Counted from the stretch's first letter, positions 44,558-54,522 are shown. The stretch: DNA of 64,000 bases from Muriicola sp041358175 (GCF_041358175.1 NZ_JBGKBE010000013.1:1-64000); one strand, 5' to 3'. The notes: generated by a model not told the origin, from the letters alone. A program made the numbers and translations.

Positions 44558-45829
44558 TTAGTCACGTTCAAATCTTTCATAGGCAGCCTTGGAAAGCTCT
44601 TCTCTATGGTTGGGATGGGCGATGGAGATCAAGGCCTTTGCCCTTTGGTGCAGGTTTTTCCCGAAAAGGTTGACCACTCCAAATTCTGTTGCCACATAAT
44701 GCACATGGGCCCGTGTAGTGGTAACGCCCGCCCCGTGTTTCAAGGTAGGGGTAATTTTGGAAATCCCGTTTTTTGTCTGAGAAGTGAAAGCAAAAATAGG
44801 TTTACCTCCTTCAGAAAGGGAAGCAGCACGGATAAAATCCATCTGTCCGCCCACTCCGGAGATTTGTCGGGTACCCACACTATCGGCACAGATCTGTCCG
44901 GTAAGGTCGATTTCAACTGCACTGTTAATCGCAGTAACTTTTGGATTTTGTAAAATCACATTCGTATCATTGGTATAAGCAGCTTCTTTGAAGTTGACAA
45001 TGGGGTTGTCATCCACGAAGTCGTATAAATCCTGTGAACCAGCCGCAAAACAGGTAACGATACGTCCCGATTTTAAGGTTTTTTCTTCCCCGGTGATCAC
45101 CCCTTTTTCTACCAAGGGAAGTAAACCGTCGGAAAACATCTCTGTATGTACGCCCAGTCTATTGTGATTATCCAGATTGGTGAGCACGGCATTCGGGATA
45201 TTACCTATTCCCAACTGCAGGGTGGCACCATCTTCGATTAGCTCGGCCACATGCCGGCCGATCTGATGTTCGATATCAGATATGGCACCCATGGGATGAA
45301 CATGCAGGGGGGCATCCACCTCTATGGCAGCATCAATCTCGCTGAAATGGATAATGCCATCTCCGTGTGTCCTTGGTACACAGGGATTAATCTGGGCAAT
45401 AACGAGTTTAGCCGTTTGAATAGCCGGAAGGGTAACGTCTACGGAAACTCCTAAAGAACAATATCCGTGTTTGTCAGGAGGGGAAACCTGGATCAGTGCA
45501 ACGTCAAGAGGAAGAATATTCCTTCTGAAGAGCAGATGGATTTCACTGAGAAATATAGGGATATAATCCCCCTTATTGGTATTGACGGCCTTTCTGACAT
45601 TTCCCCCAACAAAACAACTATTAATACTAAATGCTTTATTGTAAGGGGGGGTGGCATAGTGAACGCTGCCTTCAGTATGAATAGATATGATTTCCACATC
45701 CGATAAGTCCTCATATCGGTCGCATATGGCATTCATAAGGGTATTTGGAGTCATGGCGGCTCCCTGCAGGAAAACCCGGTCGCCCGATTTGATCAGGGCA
45801 GCGGCTTCCGATTTCGAAACAATTTTCAT
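44558..45829 (-). CDS. Acetyl-CoA hydrolase/CoA-transferase family protein
   Basis: The 423-residue protein has the family motifs VFLQGAAMTPNTLMNAI at the start, DVALIQVSPPDKHGYCSLGVSVD (about 112-134), LQLGIGNIPNAVL (about 209-221), and the region around FAAGSQDLYDFVDDNP. It ends with VATEFGVVNLFGKNLHQRA, typical of 4-hydroxybutyrate/acetate CoA-transferases. It is the first gene of an operon with deoC and deoD. This could link the C2 product of deoxyribose breakdown to CoA metabolism, but that is an inference. Confidence 0.87.
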   Translation of the reverse strand: MKIVSKSEAAALIKSGDRVFLQGAAMTPNTLMNAICDRYEDLSDVEIISIHTEGSVHYATPPYNKAFSINSCFVGGNVRKAVNTNKGDYIPIFLSEIHLLFRRNILPLDVALIQVSPPDKHGYCSLGVSVDVTLPAIQTAKLVIAQINPCVPRTHGDGIIHFSEIDAAIEVDAPLHVHPMGAISDIEHQIGRHVAELIEDGATLQLGIGNIPNAVLTNLDNHNRLGVHTEMFSDGLLPLVEKGVITGEEKTLKSGRIVTCFAAGSQDLYDFVDDNPIVNFKEAAYTNDTNVILQNPKVTAINSAVEIDLTGQICADSVGTRQISGVGGQMDFIRAASLSEGGKPIFAFTSQTKNGISKITPTLKHGAGVTTTRAHVHYVATEFGVVNLFGKNLHQRAKALISIAHPNHREELSKAAYERFERD

Positions 45830-45878
45830 TCTTTAATAAGTTAAGGTCCTGTAATTTCCCCGGATTAGAGGAGAGGGT

Positions 45879-46586
45879 TCAGGGTTGATGACATTCTATT
45901 TGTGTTGTTATTTGAGGCGATGCAGGTTTAGGGGATAAATATGGAATTCCCAGACCCATTCCGCGTAAGATAAAAAGGATGCCGATCACCACGACGAAGA
46001 TAGGGATTAGTCTTCGGATTTTTTGTCGTATCTGAGGTTGCAAAAGGCCTCCAATATAAGCAGCCGTGGTCATCAGCGGGATTGTTCCCAAACCAAACAG
46101 GGCCATATACATAGCTCCGCTAAATGGTGATGCCATAGCAATGGAAGCGAATAAGGCCATATAGACAAGGCCACAGGGTAAAAAACCATTGAGGAAGCCT
46201 ATGGTGAGAAAGGTATCCGGAGTTCTCTTTTTCAGCGCTTCCCCTAAAGCTGATTTAACCCTCGATACTCCCGTGTATATCGGGCGGGAAAAACTGAATT
46301 TTCTCATATATTTTTCCGGAATAACAATAGCAAGGATGATGATGGCCCCAATAATGATCGACAGGTTTTGTTGTGCCCCGAAGAGATACAATCCTTTGCC
46401 AAAGAAACCAAAGGCAAGACCCATAATGCTATAAGTAAGTATCCTGCCAAAATGATAAAGAAAGAGCTGGCCGAACATCCTGGTCTTGTTATCTCTGCTC
46501 AGAGGTAACATAAAGGCTATAGGCCCACACATCCCAACGCAGTGAAGACTACCGAGTAGTCCCAATAAAAAAGCTGTATAAACCAT
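45879..46586 (-). CDS. SafE/TauE-like membrane protein of the cco cluster
   Basis: The 235-residue protein begins FLLGLLGSLHCVGMCGPIAF, the GSLHCxGMCG metal-binding motif of the UreH/CcoS-associated SafE family, and has about six helices including NGFLPCGLVYMAL. Members adjacent to cbb3 oxidase genes are thought to help copper delivery or cytochrome maturation. It is the last gene of the cco operon, 8 bp after ccoH. Confidence 0.88.
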   Translation of the reverse strand: MVYTAFLLGLLGSLHCVGMCGPIAFMLPLSRDNKTRMFGQLFLYHFGRILTYSIMGLAFGFFGKGLYLFGAQQNLSIIIGAIIILAIVIPEKYMRKFSFSRPIYTGVSRVKSALGEALKKRTPDTFLTIGFLNGFLPCGLVYMALFASIAMASPFSGAMYMALFGLGTIPLMTTAAYIGGLLQPQIRQKIRRLIPIFVVVIGILFILRGMGLGIPYLSPKPASPQITTQIECHQP

Positions 46587-46594
46587 TTTCTCAG

Positions 46595-47041
46595 TTAATA
46601 GGTAAAACTTTTTCTGAACAAATAAGTTTCACCTTCATAATCCCAGCTAACATCAATGTCCCAGCGACCATCCAACAAACGTTTGTCAGGTATGAGCAAA
46701 TGTGTATTGGATAAACTTATTGGAAAGTCAAAATCCAAGTGTTTATTGGACGGTCTGTAAAGGGACACTTTTCCATTTATTTTTGAGGGGATCATATTTT
46801 CGGGAAACCTGACAGTCATTCCAGAGTCGGTTCTGATCAGTTGTGGAGGATAGGGTAATTTGCTTACCACTTCCATGGCGTCAATCTCCTTCTGGTACGA
46901 CAGTTCCTTTTTGTAATATTCTTCCGTAACCAGATCGTGATTAGCCCTGTCGTCCATACTCATCCTGACGACAAAGAAGAGGATAAAGGCTATAAAACCT
47001 ATAAACGACAACACAATTCCAGTACCCCAGTTAATTTTCAT
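46595..47041 (-). CDS. ccoH: CcoH (FixH) cbb3 oxidase assembly protein
   Basis: The 148-residue protein has one N-terminal membrane helix (WGTGIVLSFIGFIAFILFFV) and the FixH-type extracytoplasmic domain: DLVTEEYYKKELSYQKEIDA, then LLDGRWDIDVSWDYEGETYLF near the end. It stabilises the cbb3 oxidase during assembly. The order ccoG-ccoH-SafE is conserved in Bacteroidota. Confidence 0.92.
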   Translation of the reverse strand: MKINWGTGIVLSFIGFIAFILFFVVRMSMDDRANHDLVTEEYYKKELSYQKEIDAMEVVSKLPYPPQLIRTDSGMTVRFPENMIPSKINGKVSLYRPSNKHLDFDFPISLSNTHLLIPDKRLLDGRWDIDVSWDYEGETYLFRKSFTY

Positions 47042-47062
47042 ATTTCTTTTCTTTTCTGTATT

Positions 47063-48478
47063 CTAATAATAACTTCTCGGCCCCAGGAAACGCGTTGTTG
47101 CGGTTTCCAATAAGGTTTCGTCACTGTAAACACCAATTTTAAGTTTGTCCTTATCGCTGCCCAGTTCCCCGGCATCAATTTCAATAAAGAGGGTGCCTTC
47201 TGTAAGTTGTTCTGCCGGCACGTCAAAATTTTTGTGCGTTACCACTTCTATTTTTCCGTTGTGGGATAAGAGTTTAAAACTCACGTTTTCTACATTTTTT
47301 GTCGTTTTATTGATCAGTTTAAAAGTGTAGACGTTACTGATTATATTACCTTCTTTACGTTCATACATTTGCCCCGGTAAACGCAACACCGTAGCTTCCA
47401 AATCGTTCCTGAGGAAAAGCATCCCGATCAGTATTCCTATGAGAACCACCAGTACCGAGGAATAACCCATCATCCTTGGGGTAAAAGAAAATTTGGTTTT
47501 TTTCTCTATGTTGTCTTCGCTTGCATAACGGATCAGACCTTTGGGAAGATTCACCTTTTCCATAATGGTGTCGCATTCGTCAATACAGGCTGTACAGTTA
47601 ACACATTCGAGCTGTGTTCCATTTCTTATGTCGATTCCTGTTGGACAAACATGAACACATTGAAAACAATCGATACAATCCCCATGTCCAAGAGCCTGGC
47701 GATCTTCTCCTTTTCGGAATTTCTTTCTTCCTTTTTCCCCCTCACCCCTTTTATGATCATAGGCCACTACGATCGACTTGTTGTCGAGTAGTACACCTTG
47801 CAACCTCCCATAAGGACAAGCAATGATACACACCTGCTCCCTAAACCAGGCAAAGACGAAGTAAAAGACCCCGGTAAAAATAAGCAGGGATATCAGGGAG
47901 CTGACATGCTGCATCGGGCCATCGGTTATATATCGAACAAGGGTATCACTGCCAATCAAATAGGCGAGAAATACATTGGCAATGAGGAAGGAGATCAGAA
48001 AAAATATACTCCATTTTATGAGGCGTTTTCTGATTTTCTGTGCATTCCAGGGCTGTCTGTCGAGCCTTATCTGAGCTCCGCGATCTCCATCAATCCAGTA
48101 TTCAATTCTGCGAAAAACCATTTCCATAAAAATAGTCTGGGGACACATCCAGCCACAGAAAATACGTCCGAAAGCAACTGTAAAAAGAGCAATAAATATA
48201 ACCCCTGTGATCATCGAGATCACAAAGAGGTGAAAATCCTGGGGCCAGAAAGGATATCCAAAGATGTTGAATCGCCTTTCAAGCACATTAAACATCAGAA
48301 ACTGATTCCCGTTGATCTTTACAAATGGTGCTGCAATCAGAAATAACAACAGGCCGTAGCTCACCCACTTGCGGTATTTATAAAATTTACCGGAGGGTTT
48401 TTTAGGGAATACCCAGGCTCTTTTGCCTTCTTCATTTATGGTCCCTATGGAATCACGGAAACGTTCATCGTTTGCCAC
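47063..48478 (-). CDS. ccoG: CcoG (FixG/RdxA) cytochrome oxidase accessory protein
   Basis: CcoG is a membrane ferredoxin-like protein linked to copper reduction for cbb3 assembly. The 471-residue chain has several helices, CGWMCPQTIFMEMVFRRIEYWIDG (about 108), IACPYGRLQGVLLD, and two [4Fe-4S] motifs CIDCFQCVHVCPTGID and CVNCTACIDECD (about 263-300). An IG-like C-terminal domain follows. The likely start is GTG at 48478. It lies 20 bp after ccoP. Confidence 0.94.
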   Translation of the reverse strand: MANDERFRDSIGTINEEGKRAWVFPKKPSGKFYKYRKWVSYGLLLFLIAAPFVKINGNQFLMFNVLERRFNIFGYPFWPQDFHLFVISMITGVIFIALFTVAFGRIFCGWMCPQTIFMEMVFRRIEYWIDGDRGAQIRLDRQPWNAQKIRKRLIKWSIFFLISFLIANVFLAYLIGSDTLVRYITDGPMQHVSSLISLLIFTGVFYFVFAWFREQVCIIACPYGRLQGVLLDNKSIVVAYDHKRGEGEKGRKKFRKGEDRQALGHGDCIDCFQCVHVCPTGIDIRNGTQLECVNCTACIDECDTIMEKVNLPKGLIRYASEDNIEKKTKFSFTPRMMGYSSVLVVLIGILIGMLFLRNDLEATVLRLPGQMYERKEGNIISNVYTFKLINKTTKNVENVSFKLLSHNGKIEVVTHKNFDVPAEQLTEGTLFIEIDAGELGSDKDKLKIGVYSDETLLETATTRFLGPRSYY

Positions 48479-48498
48479 ACTGGTAAATCTTAAGTGAG

Positions 48499-49443
48499 TT
48501 ATTCATTCATGGCCACCGTAGTGGTATCCGAGGCCATCTCTTCAGGGGCCTCTTCCTCTTCGTCAGCATTCTCATCGATCCACAGCTCGCCTTCTGCATC
48601 TTTTGGATTCGCAGATGTTTTACCCTGAAAACTGAGGACATAACTAGCTACCTGAGCCATTTCTGAAGGTTTGAGGGTTTGTTTCCAGGCTATCATCCCT
48701 TTCCCGTCGCGTCCCCCTTCGGAAATTGTTTTAAATACATTTTTAATACCCCCTCCCAGTATCCAGTAAGGATCCGTAAGGTTAGGACCTATTCCTCCAC
48801 CCCCGTCGGTCATATGGCACACGGCACAATTGGTATCAAAGATCACCTGTCCCGCCTTGAGGTCCGAGGCATCGGTGAGCAAGGTAACCGTGTTGACATC
48901 CACCAGATCTTTCGCTGTTTTACGGTATTCTTCAATGGCAGCCTGTGCCTCCGCTACTTCCATTTCGTATTCGAGATCCTGATCGTAGTCATTGAATACA
49001 TGAAAGCGGGCGAGATAAACAACACCAAATAGAATAGTAGCATAGAACAGATATACCCACCATGGTGGAAGTTTATTATCCAATTCTTTTATCCCGTCAT
49101 AATTGTGGTCAAGGATTATTTCACCCTCTTCTTCTATAGGTTTACTCCCGAGTAATTTCTTATAAATCCTGCTGGCCCATGCCCATTCCCACTTTTTTGT
49201 CTTAGCATTCAGATACCTTTCTTTGGCTTCTTCCGAGAGGGTCTGGAACATTACATTTTCAACGGATTTCACAATGAGTTCAATGGCGATAAGGATCAAT
49301 AAGATCATCACCAGGAACAATTGTACCATGGGATATTCTATAAAGGCAGGCTTATCTCCTGATTCGATATAAAATTCGGTGAGGCCGAAAATAAGAAAGA
49401 AAAAAAATGGGATTCGGATCCACCAGGGTGATGTATTTTTCAT
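48499..49443 (-). CDS. ccoP: CcoP, cbb3 oxidase cytochrome c subunit
   Basis: The 314-residue protein has two N-terminal hydrophobic helices (about 8-21, 40-57) and a third (about 128-145) typical of the Bacteroidota form. One heme c site, CAVCH (Cys206, Cys209, His210), and GPNLTDPYWILGGGIKNVF follow, with a terminal acidic Ala/Glu tail. Classical CcoP has two hemes; only one CxxCH is visible here. It is encoded just after ccoQ. Confidence 0.93.
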   Translation of the reverse strand: MKNTSPWWIRIPFFFFLIFGLTEFYIESGDKPAFIEYPMVQLFLVMILLILIAIELIVKSVENVMFQTLSEEAKERYLNAKTKKWEWAWASRIYKKLLGSKPIEEEGEIILDHNYDGIKELDNKLPPWWVYLFYATILFGVVYLARFHVFNDYDQDLEYEMEVAEAQAAIEEYRKTAKDLVDVNTVTLLTDASDLKAGQVIFDTNCAVCHMTDGGGGIGPNLTDPYWILGGGIKNVFKTISEGGRDGKGMIAWKQTLKPSEMAQVASYVLSFQGKTSANPKDAEGELWIDENADEEEEAPEEMASDTTTVAMNE

Positions 49444-49449
49444 GGGATA

Positions 49450-49629
49450 TTATTTTGGTTGATTATCTTCTAAGGGAATTTCACTTACTTCCTTAATATG
49501 TTCTTTCGAGGCGGTAAATACCCACCAGAATAAGAGGGAAAAGAATACAAAAAAGATGAGTAATGAGATCATGGGATAGGTGGCTATCCCTTCGATGCTC
49601 TCCATATGATTTTTGACAAATTTTAGCAT
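49450..49629 (-). CDS. ccoQ: CcoQ, small cbb3 oxidase subunit
   Basis: A 59-residue frame between ccoNO and ccoP has one hydrophobic span (residues about 17-40, with SLLFWWVFTASKEH) and a charged tail. The position, size and single helix match CcoQ, which stabilises the oxidase complex. The start ATG lies 3 bp after the ccoNO stop. Confidence 0.82.
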   Translation of the reverse strand: MLKFVKNHMESIEGIATYPMISLLIFFVFFSLLFWWVFTASKEHIKEVSEIPLEDNQPK

Positions 49630-49632
49630 GAT

Positions 49633-51834
49633 CTATTGATTTTCTGATAACAGTTGATCTGTGTCTTTTACTTTTATATCGGTCCCAAGGCGCTGTAAAT
49701 AGGCGATGAGAGCGATTATTTCACGGTCTTTCATTTCAACAAATTCCTGCCCGTTGGAAAGGGCCCTGGATTTGTCTTCTTCATAGGTCTTCGCAAAATC
49801 GGGATCTGAATACAGGCTTTCCTCGATCTGTTTTGCCTGTTCTTCCATTGCCGTTTGTGCATTGATGATGTCCTCTTCGGTATACGGTACCCCCAGGGTA
49901 ACCATGGCCCTCATTTTATCCTCTACATCAGAACGATCGTGTTTATCTCTTACCAGCCACTGATAGGCAGGCATAATGGAACCTGAGGACATACTTTGAG
50001 GATCATACATATGATTCAGATGCCAACTATCAGAATACTTCCCGCCTACTCGAAGTAAGTCGGGTCCGGTACGTTTACTTCCCCAGAGGAAGGGGTGGTC
50101 GTAGACAAACTCTCCTGCTTTCGCGTATTCCCCGTATCGCTCCACTTCACTTCTGAAGGGGCGAACCATTTGTGAATGGCAGCCTACACAGCCTTCCCGG
50201 ATGTACAGATCACGTCCTTCCAGTTCCAGCGGAGTATAGGGCTTGACACTTGTTATGGTAGGGATATTCGATTTTACAAGCAGTGTTGGTACAATCTGAA
50301 TAACACCACCGATAAGAATAGCAATGGTAGCGAGGATGGTAAGTTGAATGGGCTTTCTTTCCAGCCAGGTGTGATAAGTTTCTCCAAGGGTACGTCTTGA
50401 CGATACCCTGGTTAGGGCCGGAGCTTCAGCCTGTTCATCTGTCACTGCGCTTCCCGAACGGACGGTTACCACAATGTTGTACAGCATTACGATAAAACCT
50501 ATAATGTAAAGTGATCCTCCGATGGCACGCATCCAGTACATCGGCATAATCTCATTAACGGTTTCAAGGAAGTTTCCGTAGACCAGACTGCCATCAGGAT
50601 TAAAGTCTTTCCACATAAGCGCCTGGGTAAATCCGGCCACATACATTGGAAGAGCATACAAAATGATACCCAGTGTACCTATCCAAAAGTGGAAATTGGC
50701 CATGGGTGTTGAATGGAGTCTGGTTTTAAACATTTTGGGCACCAGCCAGTAGATCATCCCGAAAGTGAGGAAGCCGTTCCAGGCCAGGGCACCTACATGG
50801 ACGTGTGCAATAATCCAGTCGCTGAAATGGGCAATGGCATTTACATTTTTCAGGGAAAGCATAGGACCTTCAAAAGTTGCCATCCCATAACCGGTAATTG
50901 CCACCACCATAAATTTCAGAGTTGGGTCTACCCGTACTTTATCCCAGGCTCCCCTGAGGGTTAAAAGCCCGTTGATCATCCCACCCCAGGAAGGTGCAAT
51001 CAGCATTACAGAAAAAGCCACACCCAGATTCTGAGCCCAGTCGGGTAAGGAGGAATACAACAGGTGGTGAGGTCCGGCCCAGATATAGATAAAGATCAGG
51101 GACCAGAAATGCACAATAGACAGGCGATAGGAATACACAGGTCTGTTGGCGGCCTTAGGGACGAAGTAATACATCAGGCCGAGGAAAGGAGTGGTTAGGA
51201 AGAAGGCTACGGCGTTGTGGCCGTACCACCATTGCACCAGGGCATCCTGTACTCCTGCATAGACCGAATAGCTTTTTAGTGCGCTTACGGGTAATTCAAG
51301 GCTGTTAAAGATGTGTAAAACGGCGACTGTAACGAAAGTGGCCAGGTAAAACCAAATGGCGACGTATAAATGCCTCTGTCTTCTTTTGAGCATGGTACCG
51401 ATCAGGTTCCAGCCAAAGGCCACCCAGATTACTGCAATAGCCAGGTCGATAGGCCATTCCAGTTCGGCGTATTCCTTGGAAGTTGTGTATCCCAGTGGCA
51501 GGGTGATTGCGGCGGCCACAATAATAGCCTGCCATCCCCAGAAGTTCAGCTTACTGAGAAAGTCACTGAACATCCTTGCCTTTAAAAGCCGTTGAGTTGA
51601 ATAATATACCCCGGCAAAAATTGCATTCCCGACAAAGGCAAAAATAACGGCATTGGTATGCAGAGGGCGTAACCTACCAAAACTTAGCCAGGATATGCCA
51701 TCTGTAACATTGGGAAATAAGAACATAAAGGCGAGTAGCAGACCCACCAGCATCCCAATGATCCCCCAGAAAAGGGTGGCATAGATAAATTTCTTTACGA
51801 TCTGGTTGTCGTAACTAAATTGCTGTACTTCCAT
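49633..51834 (-). CDS. ccoNO: cbb3 cytochrome c oxidase, fused CcoN-CcoO subunit
   Basis: This is the catalytic subunit of the high-affinity terminal oxidase. The CcoN part (about 1-480) has GRLRPLHTNAVIFA, the CuB/Tyr motif WWYGHNAVAFFLTTP, WAGPHHLLYSSLPDW and the heme-binding HVHVGALAWNG. The CcoO part (about 530-733) has one heme site REGCVGCHSQMVRP and YDHPFLWGSKRTGPDLLRVG. The CcoN-CcoO fusion is typical of Bacteroidota. It starts 2 bp after the ccoS stop. Confidence 0.96.
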   Translation of the reverse strand: MEVQQFSYDNQIVKKFIYATLFWGIIGMLVGLLLAFMFLFPNVTDGISWLSFGRLRPLHTNAVIFAFVGNAIFAGVYYSTQRLLKARMFSDFLSKLNFWGWQAIIVAAAITLPLGYTTSKEYAELEWPIDLAIAVIWVAFGWNLIGTMLKRRQRHLYVAIWFYLATFVTVAVLHIFNSLELPVSALKSYSVYAGVQDALVQWWYGHNAVAFFLTTPFLGLMYYFVPKAANRPVYSYRLSIVHFWSLIFIYIWAGPHHLLYSSLPDWAQNLGVAFSVMLIAPSWGGMINGLLTLRGAWDKVRVDPTLKFMVVAITGYGMATFEGPMLSLKNVNAIAHFSDWIIAHVHVGALAWNGFLTFGMIYWLVPKMFKTRLHSTPMANFHFWIGTLGIILYALPMYVAGFTQALMWKDFNPDGSLVYGNFLETVNEIMPMYWMRAIGGSLYIIGFIVMLYNIVVTVRSGSAVTDEQAEAPALTRVSSRRTLGETYHTWLERKPIQLTILATIAILIGGVIQIVPTLLVKSNIPTITSVKPYTPLELEGRDLYIREGCVGCHSQMVRPFRSEVERYGEYAKAGEFVYDHPFLWGSKRTGPDLLRVGGKYSDSWHLNHMYDPQSMSSGSIMPAYQWLVRDKHDRSDVEDKMRAMVTLGVPYTEEDIINAQTAMEEQAKQIEESLYSDPDFAKTYEEDKSRALSNGQEFVEMKDREIIALIAYLQRLGTDIKVKDTDQLLSENQ

Positions 51835-51836
51835 AA

Positions 51837-52055
51837 TTAAATTTGTTTGCTTTTTGTATTGGTTTTACTGGATATTGGAACGGTTTGATCTGAAGTATTT
51901 TTTTTGGACCTGATCAACTCATCCTCAAAGAGAATACGGACAGATGGGGTATAGGAATCCTCATACTGTCCACTCTTTACAGAATGGATAAAGGCAACAA
52001 AAAATATTACGGCTACCACAATACTAATGGTCAGCAACACATAAATTACACTCAT
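51837..52055 (-). CDS. ccoS: CcoS, cbb3 oxidase maturation protein
   Basis: CcoS is a small one-helix protein required for cofactor insertion into cbb3 oxidase. The 72-residue frame shows the family pattern: the hydrophobic span YVLLTISIVVAVIFFVAFIH, GQYEDSYTPSVRILFEDE and then a polar tail. It is the first gene of the cco operon, directly behind an Fnr-type promoter with a leader of only about 16 nt. Confidence 0.92.
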   Translation of the reverse strand: MSVIYVLLTISIVVAVIFFVAFIHSVKSGQYEDSYTPSVRILFEDELIRSKKNTSDQTVPISSKTNTKSKQI

Positions 52056-52074
52056 ACCTACCTGAATTCAGATG

Positions 52075-52117
52075 CAAAACTAGGTTTGCTGTTATCCCTA
52101 AAAAATGACATAAGTCA
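52075..52117 (-). promoter_or_regulatory. Fnr-type class II promoter of the cco operon
   Basis: On the minus strand TGACTTATGTCA (52117-52106) is followed after exactly 23 bp by TAGTTTTG (52082-52075), a perfect TAnnTTTG. The ccoS ATG follows about 20 bp later. Confidence 0.8.
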
Positions 52118-52124
52118 GGTTTTA

Positions 52125-54500
52125 TTATTTAATTTTTCTTCCAATCCAATTCGTTGTTATCGTTGTGAACGCTACAATACTTATGGAACTGAGGGGCATA
52201 AGAATGGCGGCTATCACCGGTTGTAACTGGCCCGTTACTGCAAAATATAAGCCTACAATGTTATAAAGAAGAGACAAGACAAAACTCAGTCTGATAATCC
52301 CCATGGCCTTTTTAGAAGCGTGGAGATAGGAACTGAGATATTCAAATTTACTCGCATCCAGTATGCCGTCACAGGCCGGAGAAAATACGTTGATATCTTC
52401 CGCCAGGGCAATTCCAACATCACTTTGGGCCAAAGCCCCTGCATCGTTAAGACCATCACCAACCATCATTACCCGCTTTCCTGAATCCTGTAGTTCTTTC
52501 ACAAAAAACAGCTTGTCTTGCGGACTTTGATCGAAGTACATAGGGGTTAAGCCGGGAAGCAGTGCTTCGAGCCTGTTTCTTTCCCCGTCGTGGTCGCCCG
52601 ATAGGACGGCCACATCCATCTGCTGTGTCAGTTCAGTCATCAGCTGGGATATACCATGGCGATACTGACTTTCGAGAACAAAGCGTCCTTTGTACTCCGC
52701 ATTTGTACTTAAATGAACTTCGGCTGTACCGGGGCTATTTTCATTGCAGTTATCAACGAAGCTGGCTGCTCCAATTTTAATATTAGCATTTCCTTTGCTT
52801 CCATAGAGACCCTGACCAATAAATTCCTCATATTGATCCAGGCTCATAATATTGTGTTCCTTCAGCAAGGCGTAAAGTGACCTGCTCAAAGGGTGGTTGG
52901 ATGCCCTGAGGGTACTCTTCAGCAGCGATTTTTCCTCAGTAGTTAGTTGGCTTCCTTCATAGAGGATCTGATCGTGTTTACTTGTGGTGAGCGTTCCGGT
53001 TTTATCAAAAATTGCCGTATTGATGCCGGCCATTTTCTCAATGACAGAAATATCTTTGAGGTAGAATTTTTTTTTGCCAAAAATCCTGAGCATATTCCCC
53101 AGCGTAAAGGGTGCGGCCAGGGCTATGGCACAAGGACAGGCTATGATAAGTACCGCCGTGAAAACATTCCAGACCTTTTCAGGATCTGTAAACATCCAGT
53201 AGAGAGATGCAATCATTGCGATAGACAAAACAGCATAGGTAAAGCGTTTACCAATACTATCAGTGAGCGATTTAAACTTGCTATCTGAGTTTTCCCCAAA
53301 GACTGAATGGCTCCATAACTGTGTTAGGTAGCTCTGAGAAACTTTTTTATCGGCAACCATTTCAAACGGTCCTCTGAGTTGTTTCCCGCCCGCAAAGACT
53401 TTTTTCCCTAATTCCACATGTACAGGCCTGGCTTCCCCGGTAACAAAGCTGTAGTCTATCTCTGCTGCCCCGTTTTTTAAAACTCCGTCAACAGGGATCA
53501 GTTCCCCATGGCGTATAAGTAGTCGGTCACCTTTTTTCACCTCATTTACCTGAGCCACTTCCTCTTTTCCATCCTGGAGAATACGTGTAACTGCCACCGG
53601 GAAATAGGACTTGTAGTCCCGTTCAAAAGAAAGGAAGGAATAGGTTCGCTTTTGAAAATATTTACCCAGCAACAGAAAGAAAATAAGTCCGCTGAGACTA
53701 TCGAAAAATCCACTTCCCCAATCAAAGGAAATTTCAAGGGTACTGCGGAGAAATAGGACCAGTATTCCCAAAGCAATGGGTACATCTATATTGAGAAAAC
53801 GACTCCGGATTCCTTTGTATGCTGATATGAGGTAGTCTTTCCCGGCGTAAAAGACTACAGGTACGGAAAAGGCGAACATAAGCCATCTGAACAGGATTTT
53901 GTACTGTTCTAACCAATACTCATTAACATCAAAATATTCGGGAAAGGAGAGGAACATTATATTGCCGAAACCAAATCCTGCTACGCCCAGCTGATAGATG
54001 ATTTTTTTATCATCTCTGTTCTTTTTTACATCCGAATCAGCCAGGGAGATAGTGGGTTCATATCCAATTTTTGCGAGGATTTCAGCTATCTCTTTCAGAG
54101 AAATAACGGTAGCATCGAAAGATATCCTTACGGTCTTTTGGGGAAAGTCGACTTGCGACTGCACCACTCCGGGAGCCAATTTCTGAAGGTTCTCAAGAAC
54201 CCAGATACATGAACTACAATGGATGGTGGGGATAAACAGGTTGATGATCTGATGTTTCCCGTCGTTAAATTCGATTAGTTGCTCTGAGATCTCTGTATTT
54301 TCCAGGAAGTCGAATTTCCCGGGCATCAGCTTTGGGGTACTCCCGGCAGCGGATTGCAGATCGTAGTAATACTTGAGATCATTCGAGTCGAAGATCTCAT
54401 AGACCGTTTTGCATCCGTTGCAACAGAAAGCTTTGTCCTGAAATAAGATTGTATCATCATCACAGGGATCCCCGCAATGAAAACAATTCATGTTATCCAT
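52125..54500 (-). CDS. ccoI: CcoI (FixI) copper-translocating P-type ATPase
   Basis: This P1B-type ATPase delivers copper for cbb3 oxidase. The N-terminal region is Cys-rich (NCFHCGDPC, FCCNGC) and followed by an HMA-like domain (PTIHCSSCIW). Then come eight helices, the TGE-type motif VTGEARPV, the CPC ion site CPCAIALAAP, the phosphorylation site DKTGTLT and the hinge GDGLNDAGAL. The frame opens at TTG 54533, but that overlaps the predicted promoter box, so ATG 54500 is used; ATG 54491 is also possible. It lies downstream of its own Fnr-type site and is transcribed toward the cco operon. Confidence 0.94.
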   Translation of the reverse strand: MDNMNCFHCGDPCDDDTILFQDKAFCCNGCKTVYEIFDSNDLKYYYDLQSAAGSTPKLMPGKFDFLENTEISEQLIEFNDGKHQIINLFIPTIHCSSCIWVLENLQKLAPGVVQSQVDFPQKTVRISFDATVISLKEIAEILAKIGYEPTISLADSDVKKNRDDKKIIYQLGVAGFGFGNIMFLSFPEYFDVNEYWLEQYKILFRWLMFAFSVPVVFYAGKDYLISAYKGIRSRFLNIDVPIALGILVLFLRSTLEISFDWGSGFFDSLSGLIFFLLLGKYFQKRTYSFLSFERDYKSYFPVAVTRILQDGKEEVAQVNEVKKGDRLLIRHGELIPVDGVLKNGAAEIDYSFVTGEARPVHVELGKKVFAGGKQLRGPFEMVADKKVSQSYLTQLWSHSVFGENSDSKFKSLTDSIGKRFTYAVLSIAMIASLYWMFTDPEKVWNVFTAVLIIACPCAIALAAPFTLGNMLRIFGKKKFYLKDISVIEKMAGINTAIFDKTGTLTTSKHDQILYEGSQLTTEEKSLLKSTLRASNHPLSRSLYALLKEHNIMSLDQYEEFIGQGLYGSKGNANIKIGAASFVDNCNENSPGTAEVHLSTNAEYKGRFVLESQYRHGISQLMTELTQQMDVAVLSGDHDGERNRLEALLPGLTPMYFDQSPQDKLFFVKELQDSGKRVMMVGDGLNDAGALAQSDVGIALAEDINVFSPACDGILDASKFEYLSSYLHASKKAMGIIRLSFVLSLLYNIVGLYFAVTGQLQPVIAAILMPLSSISIVAFTTITTNWIGRKIK

Positions 54501-54522
54501 ACACTTGTCAAATACCTGGGAG

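Noticed and set aside
47798..48346. 182-codon plus-strand frame opposite ccoG
   Set aside because: It is antisense to the well-supported ccoG, whose Fe-S motifs confirm the minus-strand reading.
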